DNA of 64,000 nt from Gari tellinella (GCA_922989275.2 OV277861.1:26380479-26444478), one strand, 5' to 3'; shown: positions 21,220-32,670, counted from the first letter of the stretch. A program made the numbers and translations. Notes: generated from the sequence alone by a model not told the origin.

Positions 21220-21353
21220 TAATTCAGGTTATTAGTTTAAACATATTTTATTCAGGAAAAACATAACATAATTATTAACATATTTGACAGCATAATAAGG
21301 ATTAGAATGGAAGCATAAATGCTTATTAGGTTCTTCTCCTAATTCAGGTTATT
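21220..21353 (-). mobile_element. Short retroposon (~106 bp), second copy
   Basis: The 14-bp taattcaggttatt at 21220-21233 is repeated at 21340-21353. On the minus strand the insert reads aggagaagaacctaataagc ... gaataaaatatgtttaaac, matching 3104-3210. Without it, the endonuclease reads through NNNLN into YNIINYQELIPGRLQ. Confidence 0.8.
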
Positions 21354-21581
21354 GTTTATTAGTATAGCTACGCCTTTACTTTGGGTGCTAATTCCACTAA
21401 AATATGCTTTTGATCCCCACTGCTTTTCCCAAATGTCTTTAGTTTCTGTTGAACTATGTGTTTCTTGTAAGAAAATAATTGATATTGCTTGATCTTTGAT
21501 CCATGTAAATATTTTTTCACGTTTTTCCTTGTTAGCCAATCCGCGAACATTTAGAGAGCTTATATGTATATGTGTTGTCAT
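21339..21581 (-). pseudogene. LINE ORF2 endonuclease N-terminus
   Basis: Starts MTTHIHISSLNVRGL and contains SIIFLQETHSSTETKDIW and GVAILINNN, the first APE endonuclease motifs (Asn of SLNVRGL, Glu of QETH). It is probably the original ORF2 start, because the ATG directly precedes the domain. The frame is cut by the retroposon. Confidence 0.8.
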
Positions 21582-21600
21582 TGTGATTATGGTGGTTTAA

Positions 21601-23275
21601 GGTAAGTTGATTGCTTTATTGCTGGTTTTTGTAGTGCATTTGTATTTTTAAAGTTGGAAGGAAAGGTGGATAGTATATAGAAGTACAATACTGAAAAGGA
21701 CGTATCGTACAGTCCAATTGAATACATTGTCTGTTTCTAAATGCATATATAAAGGCAAGCGCCTTTTCGAAAATATTTCTATCGATAATACCCGGCTTTT
21801 ACAAACGGATATACAACAAACCAAACAAGTAAAAGAAACAAAAGAAAAACCTTTGTCTCAGCAGGCCCGCCAACCCCCACCCGCAAACATTGGAAACTTA
21901 GGCCGGAATAAATTCATAATTTTGTTGTATACTATATATAGTTTTCCATGTTTCGGGGGTGAAGATGGCTTGCCCATTGCGACACGGGTTCCTACATTAT
22001 ATACAGCTATAATACCTGAATATGTACAATATGGAATGTCTTGTAGGACATCATTTTATCAAACGTCCCAGCTAGAGCTGTGTTTTGTTTTGTTCTATAC
22101 ATGTATTGTCTTTTAAAAAAAAACAAAAAAAACAAAAAACGCCACAGTTTATGGGATAAAATGCAAGCGCACGATCTTTGAAAACAGTGTACACCTCGGT
22201 CGGTGGACTCCTATAGGAGTCCCTCGATCGGAGTCTGCACTGTATACTGAAATACGTTATATATATATATATAACTTTCTATAAATATCATCTATAGAGA
22301 GAAAGATCTGGAGGGTGCTTTCGGAACGCCAGTGTCTATTCCCGATAACCATCAGTCAAAAATAGAAAATATAGCAAGCTCTCGGTATAACCGAGGTTAC
22401 CTATGACTTTACCTGCCCGAATTGAGCATATAGAGAAAGGGAGTAACGCTCATGGTATTTATGCAAGAGTTATGGGCAGTATCAGAACCATTTCCGTTCA
22501 TCAAACTCTTCTCATCACTGAAGTTTGATCTATAAGGCATCAGTAGAAACCCGACCCATAGAAAAGGAAAAAGATCACAAAAACAAATACATGTATATGG
22601 GAGCGGGGGATAACTTTAAAAAAGGACAAAGAGGAAAAGGGGAATAAATCCGGCATCTTTCATGCACGAATTATGGGTATTGTGCTAGACGCTTTTACTT
22701 TGTCAGGACCTTTCTTTAAATGAGTTTTCATCTTAAAAGCTTCTATAGAACCTGAGCTATAGTCGAAAGTAACGTTTGACAGACAGACGTACGTCAGGAC
22801 AGACGGCAGACAGATTATGGAAAATGACGTCTAACTCCGCCCACAGCAGATGACGCATACCAAAAAACAAAGTGTGTGGACCTCACGTATCTCGTTAGTT
22901 AACTTACTTTCCACAAAAAGTGGAAAGTCTATTTGGAGTATAATTTGTTAACCCTTATCTTCCCAATGTTAGGCAATTTCACCACTATAATGTTTAGATC
23001 GAAAGGACATATACCAAGAATTTGTTGTTGTTTTTTCCAAAATTGTTTTGTCCTTATCAAAGTGTTTTCATCCCATAAAGTATGTCCTGGTCCGACAACT
23101 CCAATAGGGACTGTCTGATCTAGGTCTTCCCTGTTTTGCATCTAAATGTGTAAAGATATAGGGTAAAAAATGTAAATATGACTTTTCTAATGGGTAACAA
23201 GCTATAAACCTTTGACTCTATAAACCTTTGACCCCCTTACTCCACACGTCACCTGTATCTCTTTACATTTGTATT
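21601..23275. other. Intergenic stretch, nothing firmly recognised
   Basis: Includes a 132-codon frame (21718-22116 +) with no recognisable motif, an imperfect palindrome at 22195-22250 (gtggactcctataggagtcc) and a short hairpin at 22906-22928 (tttccacaaaaagtggaaa). Confidence 0.4.
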
Positions 23276-25185
23276 TTATGATATAAGCTCCTTCTTGAAA
23301 GATGCCAAAGAAGGAGCATCAGCTGCAGTGGCTGGGAGTCTGTTCCACACTGGAATGGTACGCGGGAAAAAGCTGAACTTATGACAGTCAGTAGCGGTGC
23401 TAAGGGTAGCAAAACGCAACTTGTGTGCTGCTCTGGTCCGCGATGTGGACGCCTGGAGGTATGTGGACGATGTAATGTCAACCAGGTTGTTGATGATCTT
23501 GTATAACATCACAAGTTGCTGCTTCTGACGTCTGGCTTGGAGCGTGTCCCATTGGAGGTACTGCAGCATGTCAGATACGCTACTGGTATTCCTGAATCTG
23601 TTGGTGACAAAGCGGGCAGCCCTCCGCTGAGTCATTTCCAGTTGTCGTATCTGGTTCTTCTGGTGTGGATTCCAGACAGAGCTGCAGTAATCCAGGTTGG
23701 AGCGGACTAGGGCCATATAGGCGGAGGTCTTGGCTTCTGCACTGGCCTTTTGTAGGTTTCTCTCAGGAAGCCAAGCATACTATTTGCCTTCTTCACCTTC
23801 TTGTTAATATGAGTGCTCCACCCCATGTTGGATTGTATGAGAACTCCAAGATACTTGGTGGACGACTCCTCTGCCAATGTTGTTCCCTTGAGGGTGTAGC
23901 CACAGACTCTAGGAGATTTGGACCTAGTAACTCTTAGAACACTGCACTTCTGGGGGTGAAAATCCATGCCCCACTTGGATTCCCATTGTGTGAGAGTGTG
24001 CAGGTCTTCTTGCAGTAGCTGCTGGTCTTCATCTGTTCTGACCTGTCTGTATACTACGCAATCGTCGGCGAAGAGGCGGACTGGAGAGTTGAGGTTTTCG
24101 GGCAAGTCGTTGATAAAGAGTAGGAAAAGGAGGGGGCCCAGGACAAAACCTTGGGGAACCCCGCTTACCACTGATGCTTTATCCGATGAATCGCCTTCCA
24201 CCAAGACTTGTTGTGTCCTTCCCTCTAGAAATGAAGAGATCCAACGATGAGTGGAGCCAGAGATACCATAGTGGAGAATCTTCCGCAGCAGTCTTTGATG
24301 TGGAACCCTGTCGAATGCCTATCCAACACGATCATGTCTGTTTGGGTACGTTTGTCCAACGAGAAGGTTAGCTCGTGTGCCAAGGTAAGAAGCTGAGTCT
24401 CGCAGCTTCTCCTCGCTCTGAATCCGTGTTGACAGTCGTGCAGAATTGAATGTTGGTCCAGGTGCTTGAGGATGTTGCTCACGATAACGTGTTCAAGTAG
24501 CTTACAACATAGACTGGTGAGGGAGACTGGCCTGTAGTTCGCTGGGTCTTGACGAGAGCCTTTCTTAAAAATGGCAGTCACGTTAGCATGTCTCCAATCA
24601 TCAGGCACACGTCCTTCCCTAAGTGACTGTTGGAAGACAAGGGTTAATAAGGGAGCGATGCTATCAGCGCAGTCTTTTAGGATCCTTGCTGAGATGTTGT
24701 CGGGACCCGGTGACTTTCGCGGGTTCAAGCTGTCAAGTAGCTTCCTCACACCCTGTTCCTGTATGACAATGTCGTCCATGGCCGGATAGGGATCTCCTTC
24801 TGGGACAGGGATGCTGGTCTGGTCCTCTCTGGTGAATACAGATTTATACTGCTCGTTGAGGATATTGGCCTTGTCTTGAGCACCGTTAAATAAGCGACCT
24901 CTGTCTCGCAGGGGAGAGATACCAGTGTTTTCTTTCTTCAAGGAGGATATGTAATGCCAGAATATTTTCTGTTTTGGTATATGTTCGTCAGTGTCTCCTA
25001 TTTCGATTAAGTTGTTTACGTACATGTAGGCCTGATAGTTAAGTCGTAGGTACTTCTGTGTGGCTGCTTTAGTCTGCTTGTATCTATGCCTATCTGCAGT
25101 GGAGCATGTTTTCTTCATTCTGGAGTAGAGTTTGGTCTGCTTGCGTAATGCTGCCCGCGCCTTCCGGTCAATCTTTACTTGCAAA
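23276..25185 (-). pseudogene. CR1/Jockey-like LINE reverse transcriptase, decayed
   Basis: On the minus strand from 25185: KSPGPDNISARILKDCADSI, VTAIFKKGSRQDPANYRPVS, HGFRARRSCETQLL, then VVSGVPQGFVLGPLLFLLFI (motif B), RLFADDCVVYR (motif C, FADD present) and KYLGVLIQ. It closes with RSNLDYCSSVWNPH and the typical VWNRLPATAADAPSLASFKK tail, with the stop at 23276-23278. Two breaks are visible. One is a deletion of about seven bases near 24310 that removes the centre of motif A. The other is a one-base loss near 23735. The endonuclease is missing, and the 5' side abuts a MITE-core palindrome (25186-25250). It is therefore a dead 5'-truncated copy. Clade placement is by motif resemblance only. 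Confidence 0.85.
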
Positions 25186-25300
25186 GGGTTTGGATCCAGA
25201 TCTGGCATCGCGTGACGCGGCACCTGGTCATGTTCCAAACTGCTTGACACTCAATTTTATACTCCTTAAATCAAAAAACCTAAAATTAAAATTTGAGAAA
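25186..25300. mobile_element. F2-like MITE remnant
   Basis: Core palindrome 'gcaaagggtttggatccaga ... gttccaaactgcttg' with changed inner arms, followed by F2-like 'acactcaattttatac'. Confidence 0.5.
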
Positions 25301-25539
25301 TAAACGTAGACGAATTGTTCAAAGTTCGTTACGTGATGACACCCCTCGTATATACATGTATGAAGAAAAATAAGAAAAACGGCTTGCTTGCCTGGTTTAA
25401 TCTGATTTTATTTAAACATTAAAAACCAACCGGTTTCGGTAATGCTCACCAGGGTTTCAATAGCATTCCTTTGTCAAATGTACATGAATATATAAAAATA
25501 CATGTTTTACAAAAGTGGATTTGGTTTACATCCTCAGAC

Positions 25540-25595
25540 CGTTTGGATGCCGATCAGACGGCAATTGATCCGGATAAAAACTGTTTGACATTTGT
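25540..25595. mobile_element. MITE core fragment
   Basis: Degenerate core, 'cagaccgtttggatgccgat' to 'ccggataaaaactgtttga'. Confidence 0.4.
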
Positions 25596-25644
25596 TCTGA
25601 TCATCATTACAGTCATATCAAAATCAATTATAGCAGGCGATAGT

Positions 25645-26191
25645 TTAAAGGGACTCGCAACCGGATGGTGTACTTATCAAAATAAAATAAAATACTCAAA
25701 TAAAAGCAAATTTGTGGCATTATTTGGCTTCTGACATTAAAAAAATATGATCAGTCCAAAAAAAGTCTCAAGAATCGTCACCGAATCTTAGATTTTTAGA
25801 TATTTTCCATCGTTTTTCCATAGCGTTAGCTAACGGTATAGTTGTTGCTGTTGCTTCTCTACACGGGGTCAGACATAAACACGAGCCGAATTACGAAGTT
25901 GTATGCACTTTCGATCGCTACACATTAAAATACGTTAAATCGATCCGAGATAAACGGATAGTTCCGTGGTCCATTGGTCTAAGCGGTTTCCCCTATTTTG
26001 TCTTCTGTCCGCCAATGCCGGGCCCCGGGTTCGAATCCCACCAGAGACCAATATTTTTTTTTTTTATTGAAATACATTTTTTTAAACAGAATTTCTTATC
26101 CTAAACTAATTCTTTACCATTTATATAAGCGTTTGACACATATTTACAAATTACTATTTTTAATGCACCTTCTGGTTGCGAGTCGCTTTAA
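25645..26191 (+). mobile_element. TTAA element carrying a tRNA-like module, copy A
   Basis: TTAA at 25645-25648 and 26188-26191 bound a 539-bp element. Its inverted ends are AGGGACTCGCAACCGG and, inverted, AGCGACTCGCAACCAG. The interior contains the tRNA-like segment 25961-26048. Copy B (29817-30354) matches it along its length. Copy C (62439-62930) shares ends and layout. The TTAA target fits the piggyBac group. Confidence 0.8.
25961..26048 (+). tRNA. tRNA-like module in TTAA element A
   Basis: A-box-like gtggtccattggtctaagcg, a T-rich middle section (attttgtcttctgtc), then a B box in cgggttcgaatcccac. At 88 nt it is longer than a normal tRNA and the acceptor ends pair poorly. It is a relative of a Leu/Ser-type or intron-bearing tRNA, not a clear functional gene. 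Confidence 0.5.
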
Positions 26192-26435
26192 AGTATTTAG
26201 GGTTAACCTTACGCAATCATCTATTACAACTATTAAACGCTTCACCCGGCGTATTAACGCTCAAGATATAGTAAAACGATTCACTATGACGGCGATTATC
26301 GTATTGAACTCAACACATAAATGTCAACATTTTTGGTGAATCAAGCACTTAGTGATATGAAAATCAAACATGACACACTTACACTTCTATCTGTACTGTT
26401 ATATAAAAACCTGTTAGCATTAAAATCAAATCAAA

Positions 26436-26560
26436 ATTATTATTATTATTATTATTATACCCGATTTATATAGCGCTCTTTTCACACAGGAGTTGTGCGT
26501 TCAAAAGCGCTTCACATGAAATTATATAAATGTACCTACAAAGCGAGAAAGACAAATAAC
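26436..26560 (-). mobile_element. LINE 3' end fragment with AAT tail
   Basis: Matches the terminus of the element nested at 18995: ATT run, then 'tttatatagcgctcttttca' and 'gtgcgttcaaaagcgcttca'. Confidence 0.75.
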
Positions 26561-27063
26561 TACATTCACAATAAAAATGATACAATATTGAGATGCATGG
26601 AAACATGGAATTTCTTCCAATATTATTACCAAGATTATAAAATTGCTTTTTCAAGATGGCCGCCATTTCAGGTTCCAAATATACAATTTCATCTCTAATA
26701 TTCATACTCGTATATGACCGTTCTTGACAGATTTTGTGACATTGAATATCTTTTACAGTTTATGGAAGCAAATTAAGTCAACCGTAAGGTGTTTTGAAAT
26801 TTATTTTATTATGAAATGGCCTATTCGTTACAAAAATACGTAGTTCTTTTCAAGATGGCCACCATTTCTGGTTCTAATATACGATTCTCTTTCTTACATT
26901 GCTGTGGGTTACATTTCAATATTAATGACAAAACACGTGATCAAGATCATCTTAAACCACACATATAGTTATATATAATTTGCTCTGTTCGTATATACAT
27001 GACATTTATTGCATATAATGTGACCTAATTACATTTCAAATATTATAAAGAACGTATGTATTA
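26561..27063. other. Intergenic stretch with a short duplicated phrase
   Basis: 'caagatggccgccatttc' (26653) and 'caagatggccaccatttc' (26852) lie in similar ~50-bp surroundings, a diverged ~200-bp duplication. No gene seen. Confidence 0.4.
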
Positions 27064-27392
27064 ACGTGGAACCCTCTCTACAACAACACCCAATAGGAGA
27101 CACAGAGTGTGTGTGTTGTTCGGAGGGAGCTGTTATAGAGAGGGAACATTAATGCCCTTAGAGGGCTGAACATGACTTGGATTTCATTTGCAAACAGCTT
27201 GAATCCAGATCAGACGCCGCGTAACGCGGCGTCTGATCTAGATTCAAGTTGTTTGCCACTCGTCATTTTATTTTTTTCTGTCAAAAATCCCAATGTGTAA
27301 CTTTGTATTGTATTGTTTGGGGAACAGCGACTAACATTGCTGTAAGGAGGGAATTGTTGTTTGGAGGGCCGTTGTAAGGAGGAAACACGGTA
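27064..27392. mobile_element. F4 MITE
   Basis: Ends 'ccctctctacaacaacaccc' and 'gttgtaaggaggaaacacgg'. Core palindrome at 27190-27254 (gaatccagatcagacgccg and inverse). Confidence 0.7.
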
Positions 27393-27829
27393 CAATTTGA
27401 AATAAAATTATGTATGTCCTATTAATATCACAGTCACACTCTGCTTCATTTAACCATATTATGAACGTAAACAGGTCGGGTGCAGAAATTATTAGTTGCA
27501 ACGCGTGAGTGCATACTTGTTACCCTTATGCCTAAACTATCATCTGCTTTAACAGTTTCATCTGCCAAATATTTAAAAAAAAAAATCATATATCTTTGTA
27601 TTTGGCAACAAAGATCATCAGAAAAGTATCAAACCGTTTTGTAGTGACTAGAACCTGGGTTACTAATCTTCTGAACATGATCCAAAAAGTTTGCATACGA
27701 AGGCCAATCCAGACTATGAGTGGGGTATTTGTGCAAGTATAAATGCATTCTGATCGTTTATGTGTGTGTAGTTGATTGACGAGCAGTGGTTGTAGTAGAA
27801 ATTTGTGAACAGGTACATATGAGGGAACA
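27393..27829 (+). other. Upstream region of the amine oxidase gene
   Basis: No TATA box stands out. An upstream ATG at 27819, in another frame and overlapping the signal-peptide ATG, opens about 21 codons and could lower translation of the main frame. Confidence 0.35.
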
Positions 27830-27902
27830 ATGTTGCGTTTGTTTTGGTTCCTTGTGGTCATTGCTGGTGCCTGTAAAGCAGTAGCCCCTCGATCTGCAGA
27901 AG
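27830..27902 (+). CDS. Polyamine-oxidase-like gene, exon 1 (signal peptide)
   Basis: Encodes MLRLFWFLVVIAGACKAVAP followed by RSAE, a classic secretion signal of about 16-19 residues. The exon ends after the first base of a codon at a good donor (gaag|gtaaac). The catalytic exon at 40074 starts with the two missing bases and restores Asp-Pro-Lys directly before the FAD-binding strand. The exon is too short to be called alone. The assignment rests on the leader, the donor, and the phase match with an exon that otherwise lacks a start. It predicts export of the oxidase. Confidence 0.75.
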
Positions 27903-27936
27903 GTAAACCATTGTTTTATTAATTGGTTTTGACAGT

Positions 27937-28160
27937 TTAACCCATTTGCACCCAGTGGATTCTTCCATGCTTATATATTGGATTAGTCCATTTTCTATCT
28001 ATGGAATGCCTGGTCTGAGTTTATTTTCGTTTTGTTTTACATTAAAATTCCTATCAGCAAACAGTGTAGACTTTGATCAGACGCCGCACAATGCGGCGTC
28101 TGATCAAAGTCTACACTGTTTGCATATTTTTTTATGGGACTCTAGGCACAAAAGGATTAA
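27937..28160. mobile_element. F5 MITE
   Basis: TTAA at 27937-27940 and 28157-28160, ends CCCATTTGCACCC and GGCACAAAAGGA. Core at 28056-28121 with its own arm sequence (gtagactttgatcagacgc and exact inverse). It lies 34 bp after the exon 1 donor. Confidence 0.75.
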
Positions 28161-28341
28161 TCCCGACTTAAATTGCATTTGCAAATAAGCCACTAAAGAG
28201 CATGCCCACAAGATTCTATGAATGTGTTTTTCATAACTGGATTAAAAAGTTAAACATTTGCAAGAGTATGATGGGTGAATATTTCGAAGGTTTGAAATTA
28301 GAAATGACCCCCTATGCTTGTTGTCATTTGTGTTTTACAGG

Positions 28342-28591
28342 TACACTGGAGAATCTGTTATTCTTTCCCAATAAACGCGTTTACGCTAAAACTATTATTT
28401 GCAGTGCAGACAGTTTGGAGCCAGATCAGACGCCGGGTAACCCGGCGTCTGATCAGGCTCCAAACTGTTTGCCACCAAGATAAACATGAATTATCAGAAT
28501 TGTCAAAAAGTTGTACTTTTCTACGTTTTAGTGTTTTGCGTTTGCGTACGTTTGCGTTTAAACGGGAAAGAATAACAGATTCTCCACTGTA
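28342..28591. mobile_element. F1 MITE, 250 bp
   Basis: Near-intact: TACACTGGAGAATCTG at the left, GATTCTCCACTGTA at the right, core 28407-28470 centred on gccgggtaacccggc. Confidence 0.85.
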
Positions 28592-28867
28592 GGTTGCAAT
28601 ACTATTAATAATTTTGAGTCGTCCTCGCACATAACCCAGCTACATTTTCTCAATAACATTTTTGTATAAAGCTTAGAAACTAATTTGAAAACGGTACATA
28701 TGAAATTTGAAAATGAAACGCATGCAATTTGCTTGAGAATTTTTGAAAATATTTGTTCTATCATTTAAACCTTTGTTATTCTAAATCTAAAGCTTGTTTT
28801 GGTAATTAGTTTTGAACCAGTTTAGCCGGCCATCAATTACATGTATTTAAAATTTAAGTTCCATTTT

Positions 28868-29092
28868 TCTTGAGATTTTTACCACTTCACTGTTTCATTG
28901 TCGTCTGCTTCAATTTTGTTGTCTATAATGTTGTTTCAAAGTTTAAAAAAATCAGAATGACTGAAGAAATTTTAAAACCGGTGTCAAACAGTTAGGATCC
29001 TGATCAGACGCCGCGTCATGCGGCGTCTGATCAGGATCCAAATTGTTTGCAAACGCACTTTTAAGCGTCATTGAGAGCGAAAGGGATATACA
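28868..29092. mobile_element. F2 MITE
   Basis: Left part 'ttaccacttcactgtttcat', core 28982-29048 around cgccgcgtcatgcggcg, right 'cattgagagcgaaaggga'. The termini are decayed. Confidence 0.65.
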
Positions 29093-29816
29093 GTATAGAT
29101 CTAAATAGACATGGAAGTAATCTTTTAAGTTCCCACACTATTGATTCGATCCTGACCATAGCCACAAGGAATTAGATGATGCATCATTACATGGAGTTGG
29201 TTAATCCTTTTATGTTTAAATTTATCGTGATATTTTACCCATTCACCGCCATATTGTCGTCTGTTTCAATATTGTTTTCTGCAATATCGTTTCGAGGTTA
29301 ATTTAAAGGCAGTATAACTGACGTATATTCAAAACAAGTTGTGTACATTAATGTACCTATAGCAAAGAACCATTGAAGCGTCTCATATTTGATAATTTGG
29401 CAAAACCCCATTAAAAAAGCTCTTGAATATTAGTATGTCAGGGCCTCCCTTGGGAGAGTGAGATGGCTATGGCATGTGATGCATGCGTTTAAAGTTTCTT
29501 TCACGCCTATCGAGAACAATGGGGGGGGGGGAAGGGTTCCATCAAAGGACTGAGGAAGTGTCTTTAAAATGTGAAACTAAAATTAAATATACGATGTTTT
29601 CCATTTCAATGGGAGCAACTCGTACAAAACTTAAGATAGCTATACAAAGTTACTTCTAGATATTAACCCAGTACCCAATAGCCTATTCCTAGTTTAGATG
29701 GACCGGTTTTCGACTTCAAAAGATAAGTCTTTAACTAACTGAATCCTGAAACTTTAAATGGAAATTGCAGCTTTTGTCCATTTTAATAACTTAGGGTATA
29801 CTTTTTTACAATGCAT

Positions 29817-30354
29817 TTAAAGCGACTCGCAACCGAATGGTGTACTTGTCAAATTAAAATAAAATACTCAAATAAAAGCAAATTTGTGGCATTATTTGGC
29901 TTCTGACATTAAAAAAGTATGATCAGTCCAAAAAAAGTCTCAAGAATCGTCACCGAATCTTAGTTTTTTTTAGATATATTCCATCGTTTTTTCAATAGCG
30001 TCAGCTGAAGGTTTTGCTGTTGTTGTTGCTTCTCTACACGGGCTCTGACATAAACCGGAGCCGAATAATGTAGTATTAAGCGCTACCAGTGAAGTACGTT
30101 AATTCGCTACCATATATATAGAGAGCGTCCGTGGTCGAGGCGGTAAAGGCGTGTCCTCATTTTTCTTGTTTGTCTCCGCAATGGAGGGTCACGGGTTCGA
30201 ATCCCACCAGAGCTTCTTCTTTTTTTTTTTTTGGAAATGCATTTTTTAACAGAATTTATTATCCTAAACTAAATCTTACCCATTTATATAATCATTTGAC
30301 ATATATTTACAAATTACCATTTTTAATGCTAAATCCGGTTGCGAGCCTCTTTAA
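29817..30354 (+). mobile_element. TTAA element carrying a tRNA-like module, copy B
   Basis: TTAA at both ends, ends AGCGACTCGCAACCG and, inverted, AGAGGCTCGCAACCGG. It shares the left body ('tcaagaatcgtcaccgaatc') and the right body ('cagaatttattatcctaaac') with copy A, while its tRNA-like segment differs. Confidence 0.8.
30125..30214 (+). tRNA. tRNA-like module in TTAA element B
   Basis: A-box-like gtggtcgaggcggtaaaggc, a T-rich middle section, then the B box cgggttcgaatcccaccag. Same layout as in copy A with a different 5' half. Confidence 0.5.
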
Positions 30355-30387
30355 GGAATGTTCGAATATTTATTGTATTCATGGAGG

Positions 30388-30465
30388 TCTGGAAAAAAAC
30401 CTGGTCACACTGTATGAAACCGCGAAGCAGTTTCATACAAAAGTGTGACCAGGTTTTTTTTCCAT
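30388..30465. repeat. Near-perfect hairpin
   Basis: Arms 'aaaaaacctggtcacactgt' and its inverse 'agtgtgaccaggttttttt', joined by gtatgaaaccgcgaagcag with its own pairing. About 78 bp, family unknown. Confidence 0.65.
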
Positions 30466-30655
30466 ACCGAATTATTCCTTATAATTTAATATCACTACTG
30501 AATTTAAGAAAGTAGTTAGAGAATCTGACACAAGTGTTCATTATTGAACATTTTTAAAACGTAGGTTGTAGTCCCTCCGCCATATATATTTTTCGCCAAA
30601 ACGCGACGTTGTTTTGTAGTAACGTCGTCGTCAATGACGTCATTTGGCGTCCTGG

Positions 30656-30894
30656 CCCCGAGGTTATAAAACTTAAATCGAACTCTGTGCTCAAAACTCA
30701 GAATTTTTCTCAGCTCATAACACTTCGGCAAACATTTTATTTTATAACTAGTATTTTCATACATAAAATTACTGTAATAATGTATCCAACTGAGATTACA
30801 AAAATCAAATAAAATGTGTTTTGTAAAAACTAGAGCCTATTATCAAAACTGAGTTTCGAGCAAAGAGTTCGTTTTAAGTTTTATAACCTCGGGG
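30656..30894. mobile_element. TIR element, CCCCGAGG ends
   Basis: A 239-bp element with inverted ends of about 46 bp starting CCCCGAGGTTATAAAACTTA, with only a few mismatches. Target duplication ambiguous (GGCC or CCTG). Confidence 0.7.
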
Positions 30895-31010
30895 CCTGTT
30901 TCATGCAGCGCTTGTAGAGAACAGTTGGACTAAGAGAAAATAGTCCCGACAAGGCGTGGCCTAATTTTTGTTCATGGGGTTATGAACAAAACATTACAGC
31001 CAATCACAAC

Positions 31011-31260
31011 TACAGTGGAGACTCTGTTATTCTTTCCCGTTTAAACGCAAACGTACGCAAACGCAAATCGCTAAAACGTAGAAAAGAATAACATTTGGAC
31101 AATTCTGATATTTCATGTTTATCTTGGTGGCAAACAGTTTGGAGGCTTATCAGACGCCGGGTGACCCGGCGTCTGATCTGGCTCAAAACTGTTTGCACTG
31201 CAAATAATAGTTTTAGCGTAAACGCGTTTATTGGGAAAGAATAACACATTATCCACTGTA
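31011..31260. mobile_element. F1 MITE, 250 bp
   Basis: TACAGTGGAGACTCTG to 'cattatccactgta', core 31130-31195 with one arm mismatch (ggcttatcag / ctgatctggc). Confidence 0.85.
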
Positions 31261-31689
31261 ACCAAAAGTAATGAAAACATTCAATATTAAATCATTTCAA
31301 AATGACAAACAGTAAAAACTCTGATTAGAGGACGAATAGGTTCCGAACTCAAGGGACCTACCTTTACCTCCTCAAACAATTTCAGCTCCCTATTTAACAT
31401 CATTTATATAGAATTAAAATAAGTTTGTCATCGACTCTATTATTCCGATTTTTAAGACATAGGATTTTTGTGTAAAAGTCGGGTATCATCTTTTAAGGAA
31501 CCAGCGCCTAGATGAGAATTTAATTATTTTGTAAAATTGATAATTAACGCAATAAAGGCAATAGTAAGCATTGATGGGTGGACAATATTCGTTCCCGTTT
31601 AAACGAAACACACAACATACATGTAATAAAACGTTGAAAATGACAGGTATTTGAAAATATTTATGATTTATTAAAATATGAACAGCAAA

Positions 31690-32084
31690 TACAGTGGAAC
31701 CCCTCCGAAACGGAACCTCTAAGTACCGGAATTCTCTCTAAAGCGGATAAAAACTTTGGTCCCATTTCCAATCATTCTTTACACCATACGCCTTTGTACG
31801 CCTTTTAGTCATCCCTACACTGAAGACAATACATATGAATATGTATTATCAAAAGTAATTTCTATAATCTAGTAGATTATAGCTTAAAGCAGGTTGAAAG
31901 TAAAGCAGAATGCACCTTAAGGCGCATTATGCTTTACTTTTAATCTGCTTTAAGTGGTTAGCTATCTTCCATACTAGAAACAAGCTATTGGTAATGGGTT
32001 AAAACCCCCCTGAACTGGAAACCCCTATAAACCGGATATTGATGTTGTCCCCACATATATCCGGTTTAGAGGGGACTCACAGTA
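31690..32084. mobile_element. TA element with nested F6-like hairpin
   Basis: Outer ends TACAGTGGAACCCCTCC and GAGGGGACTCACAGTA. The middle (about 31765-32000) contains an F6-like hairpin at 31880-31955 (ttgaaagtaaagcagaatgc). Confidence 0.6.
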
Positions 32085-32243
32085 GTTTGAAGCCTGACCA
32101 GACGCTAAGTTTCCAAGAGAAACGTATTTGTTATGTTCTTCTTTGTACAGTTTTTCATGGCATGCCATTTTCTACATTTTATTGTACTGCGTTTTCATTA
32201 AATGTTGTAGAAACGGAAAAGAATCGCGATATCCGTAATGTTG

Positions 32244-32452
32244 TACAGTAGAACCTCTCTATTACGACCACTAAGTTGTGTCAAATATTAGTCGTTTAAG
32301 ATAGGTGACTGCCTAAAGCAATGTGAAAGTGAAACAGAAAGCTCCTACAGGAGCTTTCTGTTTCATTTTCATATTGCTTTAAGCTGTCACCTGTCCTTTA
32401 TACGGACAATTAGCCTTCTTTTTAGTGGTCGTAATAGAGAGGTTCTACTGTA
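32244..32452. mobile_element. F3 MITE, complete
   Basis: A 209-bp near-palindrome bounded by TA, ends CAGTAGAACCTCTCTATTAC and exact-type inverse, centre gaaagctcctacaggagctt. Confidence 0.85.
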
Positions 32453-32670
32453 AATATTGCTGCATAACGACACTTCACGTAGCTGGTACCAATAAGAACG
32501 AAGGGCATTGAATACCTACACTCCAATTGCAAGTGTCACAAAAACTGGTTTAAGTTACAAGAAAAGAAGATTAATTCCGTACGTTAATTTCTTATGCTTA
32601 CTCTGCCAGGGACAACATCGGGTGATCCATCGTCTGATTTAAATCTGTCACCGCCAAAATTTCATCTGCT

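Larger units (their letters stand above)
16688..21600 (-). mobile_element. Tx1/L1-like LINE, 5'-truncated, with two nested insertions
   Basis: On the minus strand the order is APE endonuclease, reverse transcriptase, CCHC-type zinc knuckle, C-terminal tail, 3' UTR with AATAAA, and a run of A (t-run on + at about 16688-16697). ORF1 is not seen. The element is interrupted at 21220-21353 by a short retroposon and at 18995-19820 by another LINE's 3' end, and carries a frameshift near 17190. Confidence 0.85.

Noticed and set aside
21718..22116. 132-codon plus-strand frame near the LINE 5' end
   Set aside because: Long enough to notice, but it starts at a non-ATG codon, shows no family motif and has no splice context. 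Left as unassigned sequence.
26436..26560. Independent SINE at the ATT-repeat tract
   Set aside because: It matches the 3' terminus of the LINE fragment at 18995-19820, so it is a 5'-truncated LINE copy.
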